From Curtobacterium sp. MCBA15_012 (GTDB lineage: Bacteria > Actinomycetota > Actinomycetes > Actinomycetales > Microbacteriaceae), in contig NZ_CP126267.1 in the NCBI RefSeq assembly GCF_001864935.2, positions 248,001 to 312,000 of the forward strand: 64,000 nucleotides of DNA. The letters are read 5' to 3'. The position numbers were made by a program, and so were the translations under genes. This document shows positions 1-7,816 of the stretch, one piece after another; position 1 is the first letter of the stretch; the number at the start of each line of letters is the position of its first letter. The notes under the pieces are model-generated. The model was not told where the DNA came from, searched no databases, and saw only the letters and a program-made list of their open reading frames with translations.

Positions 1-73
1 CGCCGATGACGACGTGACGCACCCGCGTGACTCCTCGCGGCAGGCGCGGAGGTCAGCTGGTCAGGAGACCGCA

Positions 74-223
74 ATGCCCCGTCGGATCACGGTTCGGGTG
101 AAGACCCGCACCTACACCATCACGTGCCCGCACTGCCGACACGCCCATCGGAACATCGCCGCCTACGTCCGCGGAGTCAACGTCCTCTGCGACTCCTGCC
201 GTCGTTCGTTCCGGACGCCGTAG
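74..223 (+). CDS. Small zinc-ribbon protein (49 aa)
   Basis: A 49-residue basic protein starting at the ATG at 74, which has GGAG about 7 nt upstream; an upstream in-frame ATG at 14 has no clear Shine-Dalgarno. It carries two CxxC knuckles (CPHC near residue 18 and CDSC near residue 39), the pattern of a one-zinc ribbon that could bind nucleic acid or a protein partner. It is the first of a run of small plus-strand genes typical of actinobacterial mobile elements. Its specific function is unknown. Confidence 0.55.
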   Translation: MPRRITVRVKTRTYTITCPHCRHAHRNIAAYVRGVNVLCDSCRRSFRTP

Positions 224-263
224 CCCTACATCACGACGACACCTCAGGGAGGAGGTGATCAAG

Positions 264-407
264 ATGGGAAAGCCCTCGACCCGCGTCACGAGCAAGAGCG
301 TGGCGAAGAAGGCATCGGCAGCACTTCGCGACGGCCGGTCATCTGCCCGCACCCGCAGCATCGCGGCCAGCGCCCTGGCGCAGGCAGCAACGAAGCGCTC
401 CAAGTAA
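264..407 (+). CDS. Small basic protein of mobile elements (47 aa)
   Basis: A 47-residue Lys/Arg/Ser/Ala-rich protein with a near-perfect Shine-Dalgarno (GGAGGTG at 251-257) ahead of its ATG. The composition (TSKSVAKKASAALRDG and a closing SALAQA segment) resembles short uncharacterised proteins seen in many bacterial genomes and mobile elements. A strong hairpin follows 5 nt after the stop, so this may end a short transcript with the zinc-ribbon gene. No enzymatic motif is visible; I assign no function. Confidence 0.55.
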   Translation: MGKPSTRVTSKSVAKKASAALRDGRSSARTRSIAASALAQAATKRSK

Positions 408-412
408 CGGAT

Positions 413-443
413 GGCGGGCGCACCGATCAGCGGTGCGCCCGCC
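413..443 (+). terminator. 13-bp perfect hairpin
   Basis: A 13-bp perfect stem (GGCGGGCGCACCG / CGGTGCGCCCGCC) with a 5-nt loop, directly after the 47-aa gene and before the next start codon. There is no U-tract, which is common for actinobacterial terminators. Confidence 0.7.
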
Positions 444-469
444 TCCACCTCGACGAAGGGATAGCCACC

Positions 470-1006
470 ATGGCAAACGGCTTCAAAATCGACAAACGCC
501 AACTCGACAAGCTCACCAAGGAGCTGCAGCGAGAGTTCAACAAGCGCCCACTCAAGGTGCCGGTGCAGCCGTCAACGGCAAGTCACCTGCCTGCGACGGC
601 ACCGCCAACGGTCATCCACCAGCACGGCCCGGCGGTGACCGTCAACGGAGACGGCGCTCAGCTCGCGTGGGGCAACACCGGCCCCGTCCACCAGACGCAG
701 CATCGCGTTGAAACGATTGCCCCGGGACTCGAGACAGTAGCCCAGCTTCTAGCCACCATCGTCACGAGCAGCGCTGCGTTCCAACTTTCCGCCGAGGACG
801 AGGCGGACCTCAGGACGACGGCAGGAGAGGCGCTTGCAGAGACCACCCTGGCCGAACCCGACGAGGGAAAGCTCAAGAAATCGATCCGCATCATCAGCGG
901 CCTGCTGGCCCCCCTCATCGTGGGCGTTTCGAAGGGGGTGTCCGACGAATCGGCGAACCTCGCGCGGGAAACCATCCAGGCGCTTTCGGACGCCGTGACA
1001 TCCTAG
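470..1006 (+). CDS. Hypothetical protein (178 aa)
   Basis: ATG start with GAAGGG about 10 nt upstream. The N-terminal 40 residues are charged and helical (KIDKRQLDKLTKELQREF). Residues ~48-80 form a Gly/Asn/His-rich low-complexity stretch (HGPAVTVNGDGAQLAWGN). The C-terminal half is helical and acidic with one hydrophobic segment (ISGLLAPLIVGVSKGV). It resembles uncharacterised actinobacterial mobile-element proteins with the same N-terminal helix plus NGDGAQLAWGN-type motif. No catalytic residues are recognisable and the function is unknown. Confidence 0.55.
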   Translation: MANGFKIDKRQLDKLTKELQREFNKRPLKVPVQPSTASHLPATAPPTVIHQHGPAVTVNGDGAQLAWGNTGPVHQTQHRVETIAPGLETVAQLLATIVTSSAAFQLSAEDEADLRTTAGEALAETTLAEPDEGKLKKSIRIISGLLAPLIVGVSKGVSDESANLARETIQALSDAVTS

Positions 1007-1314
1007 CGCGACTGCTCATGCCGGTACCAGGAGCGCCCCCGTCGGGGAAAGTCGACGGCGTGGTAGATCGGTGTCGCGTCGTAGTCGTCTCTTAGATATG
1101 CCACGGCGCTTCTTCCCGACGGTGCCAGGGTCTGCGCTGGTTGCGCCTGGCGCGCCCTGGGTCAGAGCGACTAGAAAGGAGGACATTAGCCGCTACCTTC
1201 GCCGCTGGCGGTCTCACAGCAACCAGCAGACCGGGATCGCCCCCTGCCCTCCCGGCTCATCCCAGCACCCGTGATTCCCTACCGACCGGGGACTAGAGGT
1301 GTCATCATCTACAC
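1007..1314. other. Intergenic, no supported gene
   Basis: About 308 bp between two plus-strand genes. A possible 67-codon frame at 1071-1274 has unlikely composition and no Shine-Dalgarno. I see no repeat or RNA gene here. Confidence 0.5.
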
Positions 1315-1584
1315 ATGGGTAAGGGAGCCAGACTCAAAGCAGAGCGCGCAGCCGCGCCGTTGCCGGCCGAGACACACGAGCCAGCGACGCCACAGAACTG
1401 GCCTCGCGGCCACGTCTACGTCGCGATAACCGACCCTCAGGCCGATGAGTGCATCGCGGTCACCGTTCACGGTGTGAAGCACTACCTGCATTCCACCACT
1501 GCTCGTGAGCTAACCAACATGCTCTCGGCTCGGCTCGATGAGTGGAACGAGGATGCGCGCGCCCACGGGGTCCCCGAGGTCTGA
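1315..1584 (+). CDS. Hypothetical protein (89 aa)
   Basis: Begins MGKGARLKAERA and has GAGGTG about 15 nt upstream. After a basic, Pro-rich N-terminus it has an alternating hydrophobic segment (GHVYVAITDP ... CIAVTVHGVKHYLHS) and a C-terminal helix. The gene ends 2 nt before the next start, so the two are probably co-transcribed. No known domain is recognisable; it is likely mobile-element cargo. Confidence 0.5.
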   Translation: MGKGARLKAERAAAPLPAETHEPATPQNWPRGHVYVAITDPQADECIAVTVHGVKHYLHSTTARELTNMLSARLDEWNEDARAHGVPEV

Positions 1585-1586
1585 CA

Positions 1587-1832
1587 ATGGGCATCTTGAA
1601 CTCCGTCGCAAAAGCGCTAGGCAGTCTCCGCCCCTACAGCGACGACGAATTGGCACTGAAGCGCGAGGCGATACGGCTGCGCCACATCGCCGGCGACGAC
1701 CGGTACGACGAGCTGCGGCGGTACGACGCAGAGATGGTGCGGCGGTCGAATGAGGCATACGAACGAGAGCACCCCAACCCGCCAGCAACGCGCCACCGCG
1801 AGCACGGCTGGTATCTCCCGAACGACGACTGA
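1587..1832 (+). CDS. Hypothetical protein (81 aa)
   Basis: Start chosen at ATG 1587, preceded by GAGG at 1575-1578, rather than an upstream in-frame ATG inside the previous gene. It is a short charged protein with a helical middle (ELALKREAIRLRH ... YDELRRYDAEMVRRSNEAY) and a distinctive C-terminus (REHGWYLPNDD), a pattern I associate with small conserved proteins in Microbacteriaceae mobile elements. The function is unknown. Confidence 0.55.
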   Translation: MGILNSVAKALGSLRPYSDDELALKREAIRLRHIAGDDRYDELRRYDAEMVRRSNEAYEREHPNPPATRHREHGWYLPNDD

Positions 1833-1884
1833 CTCGCGACTTCTACCGCCAGGTGATGACGACAACCTCGGAGAAGCGGTGACG

Positions 1885-2505
1885 ATGAGCGATCAGGCAA
1901 GGGTGCCGGCGACAGCGATCGGGTACGTGTTCAGAACCGAACCGGCCGACAAAGCGTGGACCTACATCGGACAGAGCACGCGCCTCGACTCGGCGCACAT
2001 TGACCGCTACTTCGGCAGCGGCGCCTTCATGACGGAGGTGATCGCTGCGCATGGCACCAGCACGCTGACCAAGACAATCGTCGCGACGGCGGAGTCGCCT
2101 CTCGAGTTGCACTACCTCGAGATGCTGCACATCGCTGAGGCCCGAGGGGACGGCGTCCGCGTAGGCAACGGCGACTTCGGCGGCCCGCGACCGTTCCCCA
2201 ACCTGCAGCAGGCGCTGCGGGAGGTCGCCCCGACCGTGATGCGCGTGGCAGACGACCCGAAGCGGTTCTACGACGCCCTAGTGAAGCACCGTGATCTCGT
2301 CGAACAGGCGATCCTCGACTCGTCCAGCGTTCCAGTGGACGCGTTCTACGCCGGGATGGAACGCGATCTGCGCGCCACCGAGGACCTGACGCACCCGTGC
2401 CCCGCCTGCGGCTCCGACGTCGGCGAGGTCTGCCGGACGAACTCGAAGTCGCTCACCAAGCCGCGGAACCCCACCAGCAATCACTCGAAGCGGCCGCGCT
2501 CATGA
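1885..2505 (+). CDS. GIY-YIG-like nuclease domain with C-terminal zinc finger (206 aa)
   Basis: The N-terminal ~100 residues resemble a divergent GIY-YIG fold: GYVFRT as the first strand, TYIGQS as the YIG-like strand, then RYFGSG and a helix with a possible catalytic Glu in LELHYLEMLHI. The C-terminus (residues ~168-205) is a Cys/His cluster of the type CPACG-x5-C...H...R, common in actinobacterial phage and mobile-element proteins. The start was set at ATG 1885; the longer frame from 1750 overlaps the previous gene. It overlaps the next gene by ATGA. A DNA-structure nuclease role for the element is inferred, not shown. Confidence 0.5.
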   Translation: MSDQARVPATAIGYVFRTEPADKAWTYIGQSTRLDSAHIDRYFGSGAFMTEVIAAHGTSTLTKTIVATAESPLELHYLEMLHIAEARGDGVRVGNGDFGGPRPFPNLQQALREVAPTVMRVADDPKRFYDALVKHRDLVEQAILDSSSVPVDAFYAGMERDLRATEDLTHPCPACGSDVGEVCRTNSKSLTKPRNPTSNHSKRPRS

Positions 2506-2684
2506 CGACGTACACACCACGAGAGCTGGCAGCTGAGCTCGGTTACACGAACGAGTCCCGGCCGGGGCAAGTCGTGCGGGCGTACCTGCGCGCGAAGTAC
2601 CCGGAACACCCGAAGCACGAGCGCTGGGAGCTCGACGAAGCACAAGCTGACGACGTGCGTGCGAACGTGCCTCGCGCGTCCTGA
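2502..2684 (+). CDS. Small DNA-binding-like protein (60 aa)
   Basis: Starts inside the stop of the preceding gene (ATGA), so translation is coupled. The sequence (TPRELAAELGYTNESRPGQVVRAYLR) looks like a short winged-helix or Lsr2-C/excisionase-like DNA-binding motif, followed by a charged tail. Such 60-aa proteins recur in actinobacterial integrated elements. A regulatory partner role for the GIY-YIG-like protein is possible but inferred. Confidence 0.5.
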   Translation: MTTYTPRELAAELGYTNESRPGQVVRAYLRAKYPEHPKHERWELDEAQADDVRANVPRAS

Positions 2685-2721
2685 CCGGGCGGCAAGCGGC
2701 GCAGAGCCGCGTGCTCCGCCT

Positions 2722-2758
2722 CGCTATTGTCACTTAGCAGCGGTAAGTGACAATAGCG
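2722..2758. terminator. 15-bp perfect inverted repeat
   Basis: The arm CGCTATTGTCACTTA at 2722-2736 and its exact complement at 2744-2758 are separated by 7 nt. It sits between two convergent genes, so a bidirectional terminator is the simplest reading. The segment TGTCACTTA-N4-CGGTAA recurs with N3 near 8815-8832, so a protein-binding or recombination role is also possible. Confidence 0.55.
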
Positions 2759-2797
2759 GCGGCGTTGTCGCCATCTCGGCCCGGCTCAGCGCAGAAC

Positions 2798-3451
2798 TCA
2801 GGCGGGCGGGAAGTGCGCGGCGATCGCAGCAGCGACCGCGGTCGCGTCGACCGCCCCCTCGAGCGCGGTGAGCTGCGTCGAGAGCCGCCTCGGCCAGCAG
2901 ACGTCGATGCCTCGCACGGTGAACGAGCCGCCGAAGAGCGGCCAATCCGCATCGACGAAGCAGAGCGCGCCGTGCACGCTGACCGGACCGACGACGTCCT
3001 GCACGAGCGCGACCTGACGGAGCACACCGTCGACGAGCTTCGTGCGATCCCCGCCGATGACGAGCTTCTCGGTGCGGGGCCTGAAGAGCCCGCCTTCGAC
3101 CTGCAGGCGGGGCCGCTTGTTCCGGTACCGCTTCGCGTCGATGACCCAGACGCCGGAGCGGGTGATGACGATGTGGTCGATGTTCGCGCGGGACCGGGGG
3201 ATGCGGCGGTCGTGGAGCACGACGACGTGCTCGTTGGCGATCGCGTCGAGGGCCCGCCCGACCTCGGCCTCGCCGGCTGCGCCGGACTTCCACGCAACGG
3301 TACTCTGTCGCTCGCCCGAGAGCGCGACGGCGATCGTGCCGATGGTGCCGTCGCCCCACGTCTCGCGGATTTTCGCCTCGTCGCTCGCCCGCCGGCGGTC
3401 GTACTCGCGCTGAGCGGAGGCGCCGGCGCCGGTGGTGTCGTTCGTCCCCAT
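2798..3451 (-). CDS. NERD-domain (nuclease-related) protein (217 aa)
   Basis: Residues ~40-150 carry the NERD signature: AGEAEVGRAL, then NIDHIVITRSGVWVIDAKRY with the Asp and IDAK motif of a PD-(D/E)XK-like fold, then a region ending in a helix with GVLRQVALV. The C-terminal part is a second hydrophobic alpha/beta section (GALCFVDADWPLFGG). ATG 3451 has GGAAG just upstream; ATG 3460 is an alternative. It is predicted to be a cytosolic DNA-processing nuclease-like protein. It lies alone on the minus strand, convergent with the upstream small genes. Confidence 0.7.
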   Translation of the reverse strand: MGTNDTTGAGASAQREYDRRRASDEAKIRETWGDGTIGTIAVALSGERQSTVAWKSGAAGEAEVGRALDAIANEHVVVLHDRRIPRSRANIDHIVITRSGVWVIDAKRYRNKRPRLQVEGGLFRPRTEKLVIGGDRTKLVDGVLRQVALVQDVVGPVSVHGALCFVDADWPLFGGSFTVRGIDVCWPRRLSTQLTALEGAVDATAVAAAIAAHFPPA

Positions 3452-3868
3452 GGCTTCCATCCAGTCAGATCGACAGCGCGCGTCGCCAGCCCCAGTGCGA
3501 GGCGCGGGTGCTGGCCGCGTACCGGTTGTACCGGTACCGGAACGGGTTGCATTGTTTGGCCGCCTGCGTGCGAAGAAAAAGAACGTGCACGCTGGTGCAC
3601 TGGCGGTTCGGCATCCCGATGGAGCCGCCGCGCGGGCGCCCCTCAAGAACTTGAGTGTCGTCGCGAGATTGTGCACGAGTTTCGGGCCGAGGATCGCTGC
3701 TGCCGCGGAGTACCAGGCATCGCGCTGGCCCCTTGACGTGCACGATCTCGCGACAGGTTCGTGCGCGGGTGTGTACTCACGCGTCGTGGCGGCTCGATCG
3801 AGCGACGACGTCGCAAACCCCCGCGCCTTCGCACCTCATCCTCATCGCGCCGGACACATGTGCGCGTC
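3452..3868. other. Intergenic region upstream of the NERD gene, with an inverted repeat
   Basis: No credible gene. It contains a 17-bp inverted repeat pair matching at 16 of 17 positions: TCGCGAGATTGTGCACG at 3661-3677 and CGTGCACGATCTCGCGA at 3737-3753, 59 bp apart. It also has an ACCGGT-rich patch near 3518-3540. Confidence 0.5.
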
Positions 3869-4279
3869 TCACGGTCCCTCTGTGTCCGCTCGCTCAAGCT
3901 GACGCAGCATCCGCGCAAACCTTCCCTTGACGTTGAGGCTTCGCGTCACTCCTGTTCTCCACGCGAACAGGTCGTGCTTGCGCCATTCGCGCATCACGTG
4001 GAGCCGAAAATCGCTCCTAGCGAGGTAGTGGTCCCGCGAGCTCACGCCTTCCGGGCGCCGTGACGGAACTCCGTCCGCTTCCGGAAGAAGGTGATTGAAC
4101 ACTTCGTTGAACGTCGGGCCACGACCAAATCGCTTCCTGTGCTCATCGATGAAGAGTGCCGCGGCACGCGCCCACTCCTGCGAACGATCGGGAGCGAGTA
4201 GGTCCTCGATCACGTAGGACCAGCTCGCTGGAGGCGGCGTGTCTTGACTTGGCCACCATGCCACGCGATCCTCAGGCAT
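3869..4279 (-). CDS. Hypothetical protein, last gene of a three-gene operon (136 aa)
   Basis: The start at ATG 4279 overlaps the stop of the preceding 84-aa gene by 8 nt. A longer start (4300) is possible. Features: Trp-rich N-terminus (WWPS ... SWSYVIEDLL), then WARAAALFIDEHRKRFGRGPTFNEVF, which resembles a winged-helix segment, and a C-terminal REWRKHDLFAW plus TRSLNVKGRFARMLRQL. The TRSL...G segment recurs in uncharacterised actinobacterial island proteins. With its position behind an antitoxin-like gene, it may be the effector or an accessory DNA-binding protein. The function is unknown. Confidence 0.5.
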   Translation of the reverse strand: MPEDRVAWWPSQDTPPPASWSYVIEDLLAPDRSQEWARAAALFIDEHRKRFGRGPTFNEVFNHLLPEADGVPSRRPEGVSSRDHYLARSDFRLHVMREWRKHDLFAWRTGVTRSLNVKGRFARMLRQLERADTEGP

Positions 4280-4526
4280 CGTCGACCTCGAGACCTGCAA
4301 GCTTCAGCGCGGAACCGTACGCCTCGATCTGCGCGGCGGAGACGAGTTCCACCCACCCAAGGATGTCGTCCTGCTCCTGACGGCTCAGATCCTCCCAGGT
4401 CCTGTGACCGAACCATGACACCTCGCTCAGTCGCGCGACCGCGACCCGAGCGGTCTCCCGATTCAGGATCTGCCGGAATGCGGCTGCTCGGTTTCTCCAG
4501 TCGGAACTCGCGTCAGGCTCGTTCAT
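4272..4526 (-). CDS. Hypothetical protein, middle gene of the operon (84 aa)
   Basis: GGAGG lies about 8 nt upstream of the ATG at 4526, which makes this start convincing. The 84-aa product is mostly helical: SSDWRNRAAAFRQILNRETA, then a Trp pair (SWFGHRTWEDL) and a C-terminal acidic helix. The 3' end overlaps the next gene. No domain is recognised; its position between an antitoxin-like protein and another unknown suggests part of a toxin-antitoxin or regulatory module. Confidence 0.5.
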   Translation of the reverse strand: MNEPDASSDWRNRAAAFRQILNRETARVAVARLSEVSWFGHRTWEDLSRQEQDDILGWVELVSAAQIEAYGSALKLAGLEVDDA

Positions 4527-4611
4527 GAGGCGCCTCCGGTCCGCGAGTGGGAGCGGTGAGGGGCTGAGACGTGTGCGGCTTGGACGGCCGTTGCTGCGAT
4601 GCCCCTCGCCT

Positions 4612-5268
4612 TCATCGGTGCAGTCCCGCGTCGATGCGATCGAGTACCTCAGAGGGATCGCCACCGTCCTCGAGCCAGGCCGCGGGCGTCTTCATGCCCT
4701 CGTCGAAGAGGTCCTCCTGACGCGTCGTGAAGAAGCGCCCGATCGTGAGCGGCCGCCATCGGTTGAGAAGTGCAGGCATCAGTTCGGCGAGGTGCGGTAG
4801 GAGATGCCCGACGGGTCGAGTCGTGAACTGCCAAGTCGGGATCCGTTGTTCGCTGCCGAGCTCGACTATCAGAAGCTCGTTTCGATCCGCGGCCCGGAGG
4901 AGCTCCTGCGGAGTCCTGTGTAGGAGCCTGGATGCCGCGTCCAGCGACACCGTCTCCCAAGCGCTTGCGAGCCAGCCGGCTGCTTGCAGGAGCTGGAGCG
5001 AATCCTGCGCAAGCCGGTCTTCAGCGGCAGCCACGTCCTCGGCTGTCATCGCCCCGGTGTCGACGAGCGCCTTGGCGTGCGCTGACTGGTCCGATCTGGG
5101 CGGGACTGGCGGCATGCTGCGGATCACGGTTGCGAGGCCGCGGACGAGGTAGTCGCCCTCGGCACGAAGCGCTCGGATCGCGGTCAGGAGCTCGTTCTCA
5201 GCTTCGCTGTTGGTGGCCGGCTGGGGCGATAGCCTCTGTGCTGCGAAGGGATCTCTGGCGGTACTCAT
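4612..5268 (-). CDS. MbcA/ParS-like antitoxin-type protein with DNA-binding helix (218 aa)
   Basis: Central residues ~110-135 form an excisionase-like HTH segment (SLDAASRLLHRTPQELLRAADRNELLIVELG). This is followed by the family mark WQF (TWQFTTRPVGHLL), a helical region, and the closing section FFTTRQEDL ... TPAAWLEDGGDPSEVLDRI. That ending has the tPxxWL-xxGxD pattern of toxin-binding domains related to MbcA/Xre-ParS. The same architecture recurs in two other proteins of this window (15503-16450 and 16456-17196). It heads a minus-strand operon with two unknowns. Antitoxin function is inferred. Confidence 0.55.
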   Translation of the reverse strand: MSTARDPFAAQRLSPQPATNSEAENELLTAIRALRAEGDYLVRGLATVIRSMPPVPPRSDQSAHAKALVDTGAMTAEDVAAAEDRLAQDSLQLLQAAGWLASAWETVSLDAASRLLHRTPQELLRAADRNELLIVELGSEQRIPTWQFTTRPVGHLLPHLAELMPALLNRWRPLTIGRFFTTRQEDLFDEGMKTPAAWLEDGGDPSEVLDRIDAGLHR

Positions 5269-5907
5269 CGCCGCACGTTAGGCAGAACCGCTCGATGCTC
5301 GGCGGGTGCCGAGGTAATATCCGTTAGGTAATGCTCGTTTACGTGCCAATCTAGGTACGGATATTTCACAGGCTTCGGGCGTGTCGGGTTGCCTGGACCA
5401 CGGACGCCTCTCACAGCCGCCACCCGCGCTGTTTCGCCTCGACGCCGAGCACCCTCAGGCGGCCCCTGGCGGACGATGGGTCTGACGCGGCTTCTTCCAC
5501 TCGCTCGGCGTCATTAACGTCCTCTCGACTGGCGGCGGCACTTCACCAGACTCCCGGGTCCGTCGCGAGCGTGTGGGGAGAGGAGGCTCTCTCTGTCGGC
5601 TCGATCACGCCTGGCGAACCGCATGCTCTGAGTTGATCGCGCACGAAGCTGCGACCAGAACCTTTTGAGTGATATCTGGCCGGATGGTGGCCGAAGTGTG
5701 GCCATAAAACGGTCCCAAAGCGGTCACAGAAAACCAATTCCCGCCCCAAACGGCGTCAGGAGCGCCCCAGGGGTTGGCTGTCCTGGAACCGACCGAACTA
5801 GGGTCCCCATCCGGGCATAAAGTGGTCAGAGACCGGTCCCCCGGTGCCCAGATCACCAGAATGTATGCAGCTGGCCTACAACTGACCGGAGTGTGACCGG
5901 ATATTGG
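5269..5907. other. Intergenic region between the antitoxin operon and the relaxase, with phased repeats
   Basis: 639 bp without a credible gene; short minus-strand frames at 5514-5856 look random. It holds two clusters of 11-bp-spaced pentamers, listed separately. It also contains the promoter region for the 5268 operon and the 3' flank of the mob gene. Confidence 0.6.
5677..5725. repeat. Five YGGYC pentamers at exact 11-bp spacing
   Basis: TGGCC begins at 5677, 5688 and 5699, and CGGTC at 5710 and 5721: five copies in helical phase. This suggests a protein that binds one face of the DNA, for example an operator for the 5268 operon, a replication or partition site, or accessory transfer DNA. 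Confidence 0.7.
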
Positions 5908-5920
5908 TCAGAAATCGGCC
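5883..5920. repeat. Second phased cluster of TGACC/TGGTC/CGGCC at 11-bp spacing
   Basis: TGACCGG at 5883 and 5894, TGGTC at 5905 and CGGCC at 5916, again 11 bp apart, running into the 3' end of the relaxase gene. A smaller pair (TGGTC 5823, CGGTC 5834) lies between the two clusters. Confidence 0.6.
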
Positions 5921-7050
5921 TCAGATTGCGCCGCGGTCGTCGTCTCGGGAGCCCCGTCCATCAGTCGCTGCACCTCTGCGCGAGCGGCCCGCCTGCGAGC
6001 CATGTCTGACTCGAACACGTGGCGCAGCGGCTGGCCATTGCTCTTTCGCCTGTCAAGCCAGGCCTCGAACTCCGGCGGCACGTGCAGCAGCCGCTCATTG
6101 ATGGCGCGCAGCTGGTCACGCTCCCGTTCTGCTTCCTGTCGGGCACGCTGCGTGGCCACCTGGACCGCTACAGCGGCGCGACGTGCTGCTGTGGCCGTCT
6201 CTTGCACTCGATGAGCCTCCTGAAGAGCAGCCGCGAGTTCGGTCTCACGGACACCGATGCTCGCTTCTCGCCGATCCAGGTTCGTCGATCGGTTCTTGAG
6301 GCTGATACGCATGGTCTCGTAGGTGGCCTTTTCTGCCGCGGCGTCTGCGGCTGCGTCGCGCAGCCGGTCGGCCTTTGCCTGAAATTCGCTACTACTGAGG
6401 TGTTCGCGGGATCGCTCGGTGACGCGCGTCTCCACGTCGTAGCCGGCCGCCGCCATGTGCTCGCGGAGGACCTTGTGCTGGCGGCGGAGGTCGCTCGGAC
6501 TCTTGAAGAAGTCCTTCTGGGACAGGCGCCCGTCAGGCGTGACGGGCGTGACGAGTACCTGCAGCTGCGGGCTGTACTCGTCGAGGTGCAGCGAGAATCC
6601 CAGCACGTTCTCGAGCCCGAACTCATCAATCGCCCAGTCGAACGAGGCACCCATGTAGTCGACAGCCGCCTTGTTGGGACCATGCGTGCGCCACGTCGGG
6701 TTGAAATCGTCGAACCACTTCGGGTCGAGCTGCAGGATGAGCCCTCGGAGGAGAACGGCGTCCTTGCGGAGTGGGCGCTTGACGGTCGCGAGACGTTTGC
6801 CGAGGTACGTGTGGAACTCGTGAGACGGCGGCCGACCATCGATCGAGACGAGTTGGCGGAACCCGCCCGCCCCGTCGTTGATCAGCGTGCGGTTGTTCTG
6901 CGTCCGTTCCGGCACGATGTTCTTATTCGTCTGCGGGAAGTGGAAGCCGGCCTGCTGATCCGCCTCACGAGCGATGTGGCGGAAAAACCGCTGCGCGTGC
7001 CCTCCGCGTCCCACCTTGTGGGACGCATCGAACGTCATCGTGTAGCTCAT
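5908..7050 (-). CDS. mobV: MobV-family relaxase (Mob/Pre, 380 aa)
   Basis: Nicks oriT and leads conjugative mobilization of the element by a helper system. It starts MSYTMTFDASHKVG at ATG 7050. The N-terminal half has the Mob_Pre features: NIVPERTQNNRTL, LRGLILQLDP and LGFSLHLDEYSPQLQVLVTPVTPDGRLS, where the HLDE-to-HxH-type metal region is present in a diverged form (HLDEYSPQLQ). The C-terminal half is a long coiled coil (residues ~220-330). A frame extending to 7347 exists, but its N-terminus is implausible. Downstream are phased repeats and upstream is the oriT-like hairpin. Confidence 0.8.
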   Translation of the reverse strand: MSYTMTFDASHKVGRGGHAQRFFRHIAREADQQAGFHFPQTNKNIVPERTQNNRTLINDGAGGFRQLVSIDGRPPSHEFHTYLGKRLATVKRPLRKDAVLLRGLILQLDPKWFDDFNPTWRTHGPNKAAVDYMGASFDWAIDEFGLENVLGFSLHLDEYSPQLQVLVTPVTPDGRLSQKDFFKSPSDLRRQHKVLREHMAAAGYDVETRVTERSREHLSSSEFQAKADRLRDAAADAAAEKATYETMRISLKNRSTNLDRREASIGVRETELAAALQEAHRVQETATAARRAAVAVQVATQRARQEAERERDQLRAINERLLHVPPEFEAWLDRRKSNGQPLRHVFESDMARRRAARAEVQRLMDGAPETTTAAQSEADF

Positions 7051-7816
7051 GCTTCGCCACCCTCGACGCTGATCGAGGGGCGCACCGACTTCGTCGTCGC
7101 ACCCCTCGATGCCTTCGGCGACTCTCCCGAGGGGCTTCTCCTGCCGCGACTCCCACCACCACCCCCGAGCACCTTCGGGAGGGTGGCGGTCTCCTTCGCG
7201 GCAGAAGAAGGTGTAGCCCCATACACTTTGGCGTCGCTTCGCTCGCCAAAGTCCTTGGGGCCCTGCGGGGCACCGACGCGCGACGCGCGTCGAGAGCAGC
7301 CACGAGGCTGCTCTACCGACCCGACTCGCTGGTCGCTCCTCGGGCAAGTGGCCGTGTCACGCTCCGCGGCTTCTTGTCGGCCACGCGAAGGCACAGCCTT
7401 CGCCGGGAACACGTAAGTGCGGAGCGCGCTCCTCCTGTTCTCCAGAGGAGACCGCGTGGCAACGGTGTTGGAACCTCGATCACTGCGAACTCGTTGGGTG
7501 CGGCACGAGCCGCGCACGACGCCGACGCCATCGATAGGCGCCATTACGAGGTCGAAGGGGGAGGTGCCCCAAGCGCGCGGGCTCGCTGTCCACCACCGTT
7601 CCACAGCCTTTGGCTGTTCCTGCACGGTGGCACAGAGGCACGGAGAGACATCGGCGGACGCGAACGAGTTGCACCCGCAGGCGAGAGCCGCAACCCGCTC
7701 AGCAGGGCGGATCGCTGGCTCGAGGGCTGAGCCTCCAGCTGGCGAATCATTTCGGAAATCATTTCCGCAATCATTCGTTGAGGAGGCAGGAACAACGCGT
7801 GGCTCGACGGTGCCCG
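7051..7816. other. Hairpin-rich noncoding region between rep and mob (oriT / single-strand-origin candidate)
   Basis: 766 bp without a credible gene but dense in short perfect hairpins: 7225-7252 (9 bp), 7274-7292 (8 bp), 7293-7314 (9 bp) and 7385-7403 (8 bp), plus further ones near 7600 and three AATCATT repeats near 7740-7770. Such a region next to a rolling-circle rep and a MobV relaxase fits an oriT plus single-strand origin. This is inference from structure. Confidence 0.5.
7225..7252 (-). other. oriT: Putative oriT hairpin of the MobV relaxase
   Basis: ACTTTGGCG and its exact complement CGCCAAAGT flank a 10-nt loop. On the mob-coding strand it is followed by AAAGTGTATGGGG, which recalls the inverted repeat plus AAGTATAGTGTG nick context of MobV-type origins. 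It lies about 175 bp upstream of the mob start, the usual place. Confidence 0.45.

Noticed and set aside
2747..3736. Plus-strand frame opposite the NERD gene
   Set aside because: The NERD motifs are on the minus strand; the plus product is Asp/Arg-rich noise.
6019..7416. Long plus-strand frame opposite the relaxase
   Set aside because: It is the antisense of the MobV gene, which has clear motifs and a proper start; the plus-strand product has no domain.
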